NCBI RefSeq assembly: GCF_001044425.1
Contig: NZ_LFML01000119.1
Coordinates: 24,980-88,979 of the forward strand
Direction of reading: 5' to 3'
Length of the DNA: 64,000 nt
Source of the DNA: Streptomyces roseus
Lineage (GTDB): Bacteria; Actinomycetota; Actinomycetes; Streptomycetales; Streptomycetaceae
Positions 57,840 to 64,000 of the stretch are shown piece by piece. How positions within the stretch are numbered: the first letter of the stretch is position 1; each line of letters starts with the position of its first letter. The notes under the pieces are model-generated. The model saw only the letters and a list, made by a program, of their open reading frames with translations. It searched no databases and was not told the DNA's origin. The position numbers and the translations under genes are program-made.

Positions 57840-58069
57840 TCAGCGGAACGCGGCGACGTTGAGGGCGGCCCAGCCTGCCGACGCGGGGTGATCACCTCAG
57901 GGCCTGTCAGTTCGTACACGCCTCCGGCGTGCCGGTCATCCAAAAGGCAGGCCGCCGCGACTTCGGCGATGTCCGCAGGGTCGATGACCGGCACCCCGAC
58001 GTCTCCGAAGGTCGCGGCGACGACCCGGGACGTCGGCGAGCCGCTGACGGAGTTGTTCGACCGGATCAC
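57840..58069 (-). pseudogene. Decayed NmrA-like NAD(P)-binding protein gene
   Basis: The minus-strand frame shows FGDVGVPVIDPADIAEVAAA then CLLDDRHAGGVYELTGPEVI, the conserved middle of NmrA-type SDR proteins. After TPR the frame must shift by one base to continue as ASAGWAALNVAAFR and a TGA stop (57840-57842), which resembles the C-terminus of the same family. The N-terminal half and an internal piece are missing. It fills most of a 430-base gap after the HTH-NACHT gene. Confidence 0.6.
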
Positions 58070-58166
58070 CCGGCAGCTGTCGCCCCGCAGTCCGGACCAG
58101 CGCGCCGGCCCGCCGCCGCCGTGGGGCGGGACGGGCCGGCGGAGGCCGGGAGTTCGCGGGCCCGGG

Positions 58167-59441
58167 TCAGGAGCCGAGCACCAGGGCCGCGGCGACCGCC
58201 GGGCCGAACGCGCCGCCGAGCTGGTAGCAGAGGGCGAACAGGCCGATGGCGACGGGCCGCTGGTGCTCGGGGGCGCCGGCCGCCGCGTGCATCGAAAGGC
58301 AGGCGTTGGCGCCGGTGGCGGCGAAGACCCCGCCGACGGTGGCGGCCAGCAGGAGCGGGCCCCAGTCCGAGAAGGCCGCGGTGGCGGCCGCCAGCACCCC
58401 TACGCCGATCAGTACGGCCAGTACCGCCGGGCGGCCCATCCGGGCCGAGGCCGCGGCCAGCAGCCAGGACAGCGCCGAGCCGACGAGCAGCGCGACCAGC
58501 TGGCCGGCCCCCGCGGCGCCGGTGTCCCAGCCCGCCCGGTCACCGAGCAGCCGCGGCACCGCGAAGAGCAGCGTGAAGTACGAGCCCGACAGGACGAGCG
58601 CCAGCAGCCCCGAGGTCAGGAAGACCGGCGTGCGCAGCAGGGCGGCCGGGACGAACCCCTCGGGCCGGCGGCGGATGTGCAGGGCGAGCAGGACCGCGGC
58701 GACGAGGGCCGCGCCGAGTGCGGCCAGCGGGGCGTGGGGGAAGGTGACCAGGGCCGTGGCCAGCACGGTCAGCAGGGCGGCGCCGCGGCCGTCGAAGCGG
58801 TCGGAGGAGGGCGTGATGGCCCCGGTGTAGCGGAGCACCGCGGGCACGGCGAGCACCGCGACCACCGACACGGAGAGGGACAGCCGCCACGAGGCCGCGT
58901 GTGCGAGCTGTTCGCCGAGGAGCGGCCCGGCCGCTCCGAGCATGCCGAACCCGGCACTGATGACACCCATCCGGCGGGCCGTTCCGGCCAGGCTCATCGC
59001 CGCCGCGACGAGTCCCGCTCCGCCCGCGGCCTGGGCGGCCCGGCCGGCCAGGGTGAGCGGGAGCCAGGGGGAGACCGCGACCAGGAGGGTTCCGGCGAGG
59101 ACGAGCGCGGAGGCGAGGCGCAGTACGGGCCGCAGGCCGGTGCGGCGCAGGAGTCCGGCGAGCAGCGGGGTACCGACGGCCATGGCCCAGGCGAAGGCGG
59201 AGACCAGCCAGGACGCGGTGGAAGTGGACACCCCGAGCGAACGGGCCATGTCCGGCAGGATCAGGACCGGGGCGTTGGCCCCGGCGGCGATGGGGGTGGC
59301 GAGCAGCGCGAGCCAGAAGGCGGGGACGGGTCCGCGGGCCGCTGGGCGGCCGGGGGCCGCCGGAACTCCCGGCGTGCGGGTGGCGGACGTACCTGTCCCG
59401 GCACGGATGCCGGTGTCTGTGCCTGCGGGCGCGGTGGTCAT
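58167..59441 (-). CDS. MFS transporter (DHA1/sugar-efflux-like)
   Basis: 424-residue carrier with about 12 helices. VSTSTASWLVSAFAWAMAVG and GTPLLAGLLRRTGLRPVLRL hold the motif-A region; MSLAGTARRMGVISAGFGML belongs to the central part. A proline/glycine-rich N-terminal tail of about 35 residues precedes the first helix. ATG 59441 follows GGAG eight bases away. It is divergent from the MarR gene at 59590, and three TCAACGTTGA-like sites lie between, so the carrier is probably induced by a MarR ligand such as an antibiotic or phenolic compound. Confidence 0.88.
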   Translation of the reverse strand: MTTAPAGTDTGIRAGTGTSATRTPGVPAAPGRPAARGPVPAFWLALLATPIAAGANAPVLILPDMARSLGVSTSTASWLVSAFAWAMAVGTPLLAGLLRRTGLRPVLRLASALVLAGTLLVAVSPWLPLTLAGRAAQAAGGAGLVAAAMSLAGTARRMGVISAGFGMLGAAGPLLGEQLAHAASWRLSLSVSVVAVLAVPAVLRYTGAITPSSDRFDGRGAALLTVLATALVTFPHAPLAALGAALVAAVLLALHIRRRPEGFVPAALLRTPVFLTSGLLALVLSGSYFTLLFAVPRLLGDRAGWDTGAAGAGQLVALLVGSALSWLLAAASARMGRPAVLAVLIGVGVLAAATAAFSDWGPLLLAATVGGVFAATGANACLSMHAAAGAPEHQRPVAIGLFALCYQLGGAFGPAVAAALVLGS

Positions 59442-59475
59442 GGCGCCGCTCCAATCCATCTGAAGGTTAACAATC

Positions 59476-59533
59476 TCAACGTTGAAATAAAATCACCGGA
59501 TGCCCCTCAACGTCAAGTCTCTTAACGTTGAGG
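59476..59533. promoter_or_regulatory. Three MarR-operator-like repeats between MFS and MarR genes
   Basis: TCAACGTTGA (59476-59485, perfect palindrome), TCAACGTCAA (59507-59516) and TTAACGTTGA (59522-59531) occur in an AT-rich 58-base stretch between divergent starts at 59441 and 59590. CCTCAACG (59505-59512) and CGTTGAGG (59526-59533) also pair as a larger inverted repeat. Two or more half-sites are typical for MarR regulators. Confidence 0.75.
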
Positions 59534-59589
59534 GATCCGGGTTATGCTGGGTCCGACGCGAGCGAGTGATCGAGACGGGCGGAGGTCCG

Positions 59590-60096
59590 ATGAGTGACGC
59601 GGTGGATGTGATCGTCGGCCAGTGGGCTGCGCAGCGGCCCGACCTGACGGACGAGCTGTGGCCCATCGAGGTCCTGGCCCGGATCCAGCGGATGAACCGC
59701 ATCATCGAGAAGCAGCTCAAGGCCTTCGTGGCCGAACGTGACCTGGAGGTCGGCGAGCTGGACATCCTGACGACGCTCCGGCGTTCGGGTCCGCCCTACA
59801 CCCTCACCGCCGGGGCCCTCATCCCGGCCGCGATGGTCACCTCCGGGGCCATCACCAACCGCATCGACCGGATGGAAGCCAAGGGCCTGGTCGAGCGGGT
59901 CCGCGACGGCCAGGACCGCCGCTCGGTCCGCGTCCGCCTGACGGATCAGGGCCGCGAGGTCGCCGAGAAGGTGATGGCGGAGCACCTGCAGCACTTCGCA
60001 TCCCTCCTCGCTCCCCTGGACCGCGACACCTGCGACACGGTGGCCTCGGCGCTGCGTACCCTCCTGAAATCCCACGGGGACACCTCGATCGGATAG
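59590..60096 (+). CDS. MarR-family transcriptional regulator
   Basis: 168-residue winged-helix regulator. The recognition region is TAGALIPAAMVTSGAITNRI then DRMEAKGLVERVRDGQDRRS with the wing VRVRLTDQGREVAEKVMAEH, the full MarR pattern. ATG 59590 follows GGAGGTCCG. A possible in-frame start at 59500 would place the N-terminus inside the operator region and is rejected. It is divergent from the MFS gene and is the likely repressor of both. Confidence 0.92.
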   Translation: MSDAVDVIVGQWAAQRPDLTDELWPIEVLARIQRMNRIIEKQLKAFVAERDLEVGELDILTTLRRSGPPYTLTAGALIPAAMVTSGAITNRIDRMEAKGLVERVRDGQDRRSVRVRLTDQGREVAEKVMAEHLQHFASLLAPLDRDTCDTVASALRTLLKSHGDTSIG

Positions 60097-60440
60097 GGCG
60101 GAGCGGGGGGTGTGTCAGGTCGGCCCCACACATTCGGCCACGGCGCGTGCGCACCACCCCTGATCTGCGATGAAGCAGTGCGTGAAGGGGAGTTGGCGCC
60201 CCGCCCTCCGCGTGGCCGGCGTCCGTCGGCCTCCCGGCCCCCCGCCCCTTCCATCCGATGTGGCCGGTTTCGCCCCTTCCGGCGCCGCCCTCCGGAGCGG
60301 CCGGTACGGCCTCCGGGCGGTCGCTGCGCCGACGGTGGGTCGGACTCCGAAAACCCGCGTGACGCACCTATGTGAAACGGCGTTACCTCCAGTAAGTTAC
60401 CGCCAGGTAAAACCACTGCGGGTCGACGTACGGGGGAGTA
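60097..60440. other. Upstream region of the lipase gene
   Basis: About 340 bases without a supported gene. The last 60 bases are AT-richer and hold two operator-like repeats (60383-60410). The remainder shows no clear signal. Confidence 0.5.
60383..60410. promoter_or_regulatory. Two tandem TTAC-type inverted repeats upstream of the lipase gene
   Basis: TTAC-ctcca-GTAA (60383-60395) and TTACC-gcca-GGTAA (60397-60410) lie 31-58 bases before the lipase start. The two are 14 bases apart centre to centre and similar in sequence. This is a common look for TetR-type operators ahead of secreted-lipase and fatty-acid genes in Streptomyces; no TetR gene is adjacent. Confidence 0.6.
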
Positions 60441-61808
60441 ATGAACCGGAGAGCCACTGCTCTGTTGTCCACCGCCATCGTGACTGCCGTCGTCGCCGGC
60501 GTCGGCGCCGTTACGGCACCGACGGCGTCGGCGGCTTCGGCGGCACCCGGCGCGAGCGCCGCACGAGGGGCCGGCGCGACGCCCGACCCGTTCTACCGCT
60601 ACGAGGGTGCCAAGCCGCTGGCCTCGTACCGGCCCGGCGACGTTCTGAACAAGCGCACCCTGAACTACCACGTCTTCGGCATCCCGACGCCGTTGAAGGC
60701 CGTCCAACTGCTCTACCGCACGACCGACGCCCAGGGCAGGCCCTCGGCCAACGTGACCACCGTGGTCCGCAGCCCCCACGGCGACGGCAGCAAGGCGGTG
60801 TCGTACCAGTCGTTCTACGACTCCCTCAACCCGGAGGACGGCCCCTCCCGTGCCATCGCAGGCGGCCTCTCCCTCGGCGGCGTCATCTCCAATGCCGAAT
60901 CCGTCATCCTGGCACCGCTGTTGCTCAAGGGCTACGACCTGATCATCCCGGACACCGAAGGCCAGAAGGCCGACTTCGCGGCGGGCCCGGAGTACGGAAC
61001 GAACACGCTGGACTCGATCCGCGCCGCCGGCCGCACCCGGGAGACCGGCCTGCACGCGGGTACGAGGATCGGCCTGTTCGGCTACTCGGGCGGGGCCATC
61101 GCCACCAACTGGGCATCGGCCCTGGCTCCGGCGTACGCGCCCGAGGTGAACGGGCAGCTGGTCGGTTTCGCGGAGGGCGGGCTGCTCGTCGCCCCCGCGC
61201 ACAACCTCAAGTACGTCGACGGCGCGCTCGCGTGGAACGGGGTCATCCCGATGGCCGTCATCGGCGTCTCGCGCTCGTACGGCATCGACCTCCGCCCGTA
61301 CCTGAGCGCGAAGGGCCTGGCGGTCGTCAACGACCTCGAACACGGCTCGATCGTCGACGCGCTGGGGCGCCACCCGGGCATGACGTGGAAGGACATGGCG
61401 AAGCCGGAGTACAAGGACCCGAACTCGATTCCCCCCTTCGTCGAGGCGGTCAACAAGATCAACCTTGGCCAGGCCGCCACCCCGACCATCCCGGGGTTCA
61501 TCGGACAGGGCAACGCGGGCTGGCTGGAGGGTACGTACAACGCCCCGCCGGGCATCGGCACGGGGGACGGCGTCATGGTCGCCGGAGACGTACGGGCGCT
61601 GGCCCGGCAGTACTGCGCCAACGGCAACGGCTCGATCAAGTACGAGGAGTACGGCCTGCTGAGCCATGTCGGCGCCATGCCGTACTGGACGTCGCGCGCG
61701 ATGGCCTGGCTGGACGACCGCTTCGCGGGCCGGACCGCACCCACCAGCTGCGGCTGGATCCCCGCGGGCAACTCATTGGAGCCCCAGAAGCCGACCGCCA
61801 CGCGGTGA
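60441..61808 (+). CDS. Secreted lipase (LIP family, alpha/beta fold)
   Basis: Exported lipase of 455 residues with a signal peptide (MNRRATALLSTAIVTAVVAG, cleavage near residue 31-32) and the secretory-lipase pattern: PFYRYEGAKPLASYRPGDVL, YDLIIPDTEGQKADFAAGPE, nucleophile elbow GYSGGA (S216) and the C-terminal GLLSHVGAMPYW histidine. The catalytic Asp probably lies in IGTGDGVMVAGDVRALARQY. Cleavage of triacylglycerols is the family role. ATG 60441 follows GGGGGAGTA. Its TGA overlaps the Nudix gene start by four bases (GTGA), an unusual coupling of a secreted and a cytoplasmic enzyme. Confidence 0.88.
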   Translation: MNRRATALLSTAIVTAVVAGVGAVTAPTASAASAAPGASAARGAGATPDPFYRYEGAKPLASYRPGDVLNKRTLNYHVFGIPTPLKAVQLLYRTTDAQGRPSANVTTVVRSPHGDGSKAVSYQSFYDSLNPEDGPSRAIAGGLSLGGVISNAESVILAPLLLKGYDLIIPDTEGQKADFAAGPEYGTNTLDSIRAAGRTRETGLHAGTRIGLFGYSGGAIATNWASALAPAYAPEVNGQLVGFAEGGLLVAPAHNLKYVDGALAWNGVIPMAVIGVSRSYGIDLRPYLSAKGLAVVNDLEHGSIVDALGRHPGMTWKDMAKPEYKDPNSIPPFVEAVNKINLGQAATPTIPGFIGQGNAGWLEGTYNAPPGIGTGDGVMVAGDVRALARQYCANGNGSIKYEEYGLLSHVGAMPYWTSRAMAWLDDRFAGRTAPTSCGWIPAGNSLEPQKPTATR

Positions 61809-62317
61809 CGCGGCGGCCGGACATGCCCGCACACCGCCAGTCGTTCAGCGTGGACCGTGACGTCGAGCTGCCCCTGCCCGCACCTGGCGAGGTCTGGACG
61901 GTGGGGGCCGTCATCCTCAACCGTGACGGCAAGGCCTTTGCCCAACGCCGCGGCCCCCATCGCCGGCTCTTCCCCGATACCTGGGACATCGTGGGAGGCC
62001 ACGTCGAGGCCGGGGAGAGCCTGCTGGAGGCCCTGGCACGGGAGGTCCGGGAAGAGACTGGCTGGTACCTGCGCCGGGTGCGGCGTTTCCTCGGCGCCGG
62101 CACCTGGACCGGAGACGACGGCGCCGGCCTCCGGCATGAGGCCGACTACCTCGTCGAGGTCGAGGGTGACCTGGACCGTCCCCGTCTGGAATGGTCCAAG
62201 CACTCCGCTTACGGATGGTTCGGCCCCGAGGACCTCGACACCCTCAAAGAGAACCGTGTGCCGGGAGAGTTCCTTGTCCACGACCTCATTGCGCGAGCTC
62301 TCCACGATCGTCCGTGA
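61805..62317 (+). CDS. Nudix hydrolase
   Basis: 170-residue nucleotide or nucleoside-diphosphate-derivative hydrolase. The Nudix box GHVEAGESLLEALAREVREE followed by TGW fits G-x5-E-x7-REUxEExGU, with the preceding GEVWTVGAVILNRDGKAFAQ strand. GTG 61805 overlaps the lipase stop (GTGA); ATG 61823 is an alternative that would shorten it by six residues. The substrate (NTP, sugar-nucleotide, CoA or mRNA cap) is not predictable. No functional tie to the lipase beyond overlap is evident. Confidence 0.85.
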   Translation: MTRRPDMPAHRQSFSVDRDVELPLPAPGEVWTVGAVILNRDGKAFAQRRGPHRRLFPDTWDIVGGHVEAGESLLEALAREVREETGWYLRRVRRFLGAGTWTGDDGAGLRHEADYLVEVEGDLDRPRLEWSKHSAYGWFGPEDLDTLKENRVPGEFLVHDLIARALHDRP

Positions 62318-62416
62318 CGAGGAGCCCCGCACCGGACGGGACCCGGTGCCGGCGCCCCGTGCGCGGCGCGAGTGGAGAGTCAGCGTCGTCGGGTCGACGC
62401 CGCGTTGGACGGCCCG

Positions 62417-63301
62417 TCAGTTCTTCACCAGGAGGCCGCGGTTGCGCAGGACGTGTCGTTCGGCGGGGCTGAAGATGAGGAGGTCGATGGCGATGCCGAC
62501 GACGAGGATGAGGGTGATGGCGAGGAATACGCCGGGGAGGTCGATGTTGTTGCGGCCGTTTTCGAGGAGTTGGCCCAGGCCCAGGCCGAGGTCGGGGGAG
62601 CTGGCGATGATTTCGGCGGCCATGAGGGAGCGCCAGGAGAAGGCCCAGCCCTGCTTGAGGCCGGCGAGGTAGCCGGGGAGGGCGGCGGGCATGACGATGT
62701 GGCGGGCTCCGGTGAGGCCGGTGGCGCCGAGGGTGCGGCCGGCGCGGAGGTGGAGCGGGGGGATCTGGTCGATGCCGGCGACGAGTCCGTTGGCGATGGA
62801 GGGGACGGCGCCGAGGAGGATGACGGTGTACATCATGGCGTCGTTGAGGCCGAACCACAGGACGGCGGGGGGTACCCAGGCGACGGAGGGCAGGGATTGC
62901 AGTCCTTGGAGGATGGGGCCGATCGCGGCGCGGACGAATGTGACGCGGGCGACGAGGAGTCCCAGGGGGGTGCCGATGGCGAGGGCGAGGAGGAAGCCGA
63001 GCAGGCCGCGGGAGACGCTGGTCCAGATGACGTCGAGGAGGGTGCCTGCCAGCCACATCTGGGTCAGGCTGTCCCAGACCGCGGACAGCGGCGGGAGCTT
63101 CGTCTCGTCGGTGACCTTCAGGGAGACCAGTGCCTGCCAGACCAGCAGCACGAGGCTGATGGCGGTGAGCGGCGGCAGGACCTTTTTGAGGAGGGTCTCG
63201 CGGGTGGGGGTGCGGTGGGTGTGGACGGCGTCGAGGGCGTCGAGCCCGGCTTCCAGGCCGGCCAGGTCATCCGTTTTCGGCTTGGTTTCAGTGCTGGCCA
63301 T
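62417..63301 (-). CDS. ABC transporter permease (SsuC/NrtB-like)
   Basis: 294-residue permease with an N-terminal cytoplasmic stretch and about six helices. FVRAAIGPILQGLQSLPSVA then WVPPAVLWFGLNDAMMYTVI, and the EAA loop RAGRTLGATGLTGARHIVMP, followed by ALPGYLAGLKQGWAFSWRSL are typical of sulfonate/nitrate/taurine permeases. ATG 63301 overlaps the ATPase gene by 14 bases. It starts the downstream half of an importer whose binding protein is not in the window. The 99 bases before it contain no clear feature. Confidence 0.9.
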   Translation of the reverse strand: MASTETKPKTDDLAGLEAGLDALDAVHTHRTPTRETLLKKVLPPLTAISLVLLVWQALVSLKVTDETKLPPLSAVWDSLTQMWLAGTLLDVIWTSVSRGLLGFLLALAIGTPLGLLVARVTFVRAAIGPILQGLQSLPSVAWVPPAVLWFGLNDAMMYTVILLGAVPSIANGLVAGIDQIPPLHLRAGRTLGATGLTGARHIVMPAALPGYLAGLKQGWAFSWRSLMAAEIIASSPDLGLGLGQLLENGRNNIDLPGVFLAITLILVVGIAIDLLIFSPAERHVLRNRGLLVKN

Positions 63302-64000
63302 GGCGGCGGATCTCCCCACGGAGGTGTTCGGTGATCTCGACGGACAGTTGGGCGACGTCGGCGTCTTCGATGCGGCGGGGTTGGGGGATGTCCACGTTCC
63401 ACTGTGCGGCGATGCGGCCGGGGCGTGAGGAGAGCAGGATCACGCGTTGGGCGAGGCGGACGGCTTCGCGGACGTTGTGGGTGACGAAGAGGACGGAGAC
63501 GTGGGTTTCGGCCCAGATGCGGGTGAGTTCGCCGTGCAGGACGTCGCGGGTGATGGCGTCCAGGGCGGCGAAGGGTTCGTCCATCAGGAGCAGGCGGCTG
63601 TCCTGGGCCAGGGCCCGGGCCAGGGCGACGCGCTGGCGCATGCCGCCGGACAGCTCGTGGACGCGTTTGCCGTGTGCGCCGGAGAGGCGGACGAGTTCGA
63701 GGAGGCGTACGGCTTCGGGCTTGCGGTCGGCTTTGGGGACTCCGCGCAGGCGCAGGGCGAGTTCGATGTTCTTGCCGGCGGTGAGCCAGGGGAAGAGGGC
63801 GTGTTCCTGGAACATCAGGGCGGGCCGGCCGGCGGTCTCGATCGTGCCGGCGGAGGGCTTGTCGAGTCCGGCGACGAGGTTGAGCAGGGTGGACTTGCCG
63901 CAGCCGGAGGCGCCCAGGATGGTGACGAACTCGCCGGGCGCGACATCGAGGCTGATGTCGTCCAGGACGAGCTGCGATCCGGCCGGGCCGGTGAAGGACT
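63288..64000 (-). CDS. ABC transporter ATP-binding protein (SsuB/NrtD-like), 5' end outside window
   Basis: At least 237 residues of an ATPase: Walker A GASGCGKST, Q-loop MFQEHALFPWLTAGKNIELA, signature LSGGMRQRVALARAL, Walker B LLLMDEPFAALDAITRD and H-loop VTHNVREAVRL. The N-terminal bases lie beyond 64000. It belongs to the sulfonate/nitrate/taurine group, as does the permease at 62417, and overlaps that gene's start by 14 bases. It is a different transporter from the SsuB-like gene at 21778. Confidence 0.92.
   Translation of the reverse strand, partial: SFTGPAGSQLVLDDISLDVAPGEFVTILGASGCGKSTLLNLVAGLDKPSAGTIETAGRPALMFQEHALFPWLTAGKNIELALRLRGVPKADRKPEAVRLLELVRLSGAHGKRVHELSGGMRQRVALARALAQDSRLLLMDEPFAALDAITRDVLHGELTRIWAETHVSVLFVTHNVREAVRLAQRVILLSSRPGRIAAQWNVDIPQPRRIEDADVAQLSVEITEHLRGEIRRHGQH

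Overview
The window reads as chromosomal DNA of a Streptomyces or a very close actinobacterial relative. It has very high G+C with G/C-rich third codon positions and many GTG (and two likely TTG) starts. Typical families include a proline-rich Ser/Thr kinase, SpoIIE phosphatase, killer-toxin-like crystallin, HTH-NACHT ATPase, Tat-exported phosphatase and many TetR/MerR/MarR regulators beside their targets. No rRNA, tRNA, CRISPR array, insertion sequence or phage gene was seen. Both edges cut genes: a Ser/Thr kinase on the left and a sulfonate-type ABC ATPase on the right.

Layout. 1-10.8 kb: partial kinase, amidase with a divergent AraC regulator, VOC protein, MerR regulator divergent from a YhgE/Pip-like membrane protein across a strong palindromic operator, PAS-SpoIIE phosphatase divergent from an MFS carrier, and a voltage-gated cation channel of the bacterial NaV type. 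10.85-24.0 kb: one long minus-strand island that looks devoted to organic sulfur. It holds an SsuABC-like importer, an arylsulfotransferase-like protein, an amino-acid-type ABC importer, a GNAT acetyltransferase and four flavin (luciferase-like) monooxygenases. An XRE-cupin regulator faces it across a 33-bp palindrome. The gene content matches the Bacillus yxe/ytm logic for salvage of S-modified cysteines (import, N-acetylation, oxidative C-S cleavage). 24-39.6 kb: DUF4436 membrane protein, killer-toxin-like secreted protein, ArsB-like permease plus universal stress protein, alpha/beta hydrolase, secreted sialidase-like protein, WYL regulator with VOC protein, P450 plus TetR, dienelactone-hydrolase-like protein, quinone oxidoreductase plus TetR with matching operators, purple acid phosphatase and a rhomboid-like protein.

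39.6-64 kb: remnant of an aldehyde dehydrogenase, a sigma factor fused to a zinc finger, membrane anchor and ricin-type lectin, and a second YhgE-like cluster (two membrane proteins, an SDR and a TetR with its operator). Then come a peptidoglycan-binding secreted protein, a histidine kinase/response regulator pair, a DUF4246 dioxygenase-like protein, histidine phosphatase, DUF3626 protein, Ohr peroxidase and a second SDR. Next are a zinc-ribbon membrane peptide divergent from an HTH-NACHT-membrane ATPase, an NmrA-like remnant, an MFS/MarR pair with three operator copies, a secreted lipase coupled to a Nudix hydrolase, and the start of an SsuBC transporter.

The recurring design is regulator plus target across a short palindrome. 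The least explained items are the HTH-NACHT-membrane protein with its zinc-ribbon neighbour, the sigma-lectin fusion, and the sulfur island. Two genes (alpha/beta hydrolase and P450) appear to have lost their normal stop codons by a one-base shift. All function calls rest on reading translated sequence by eye; no database search was run.
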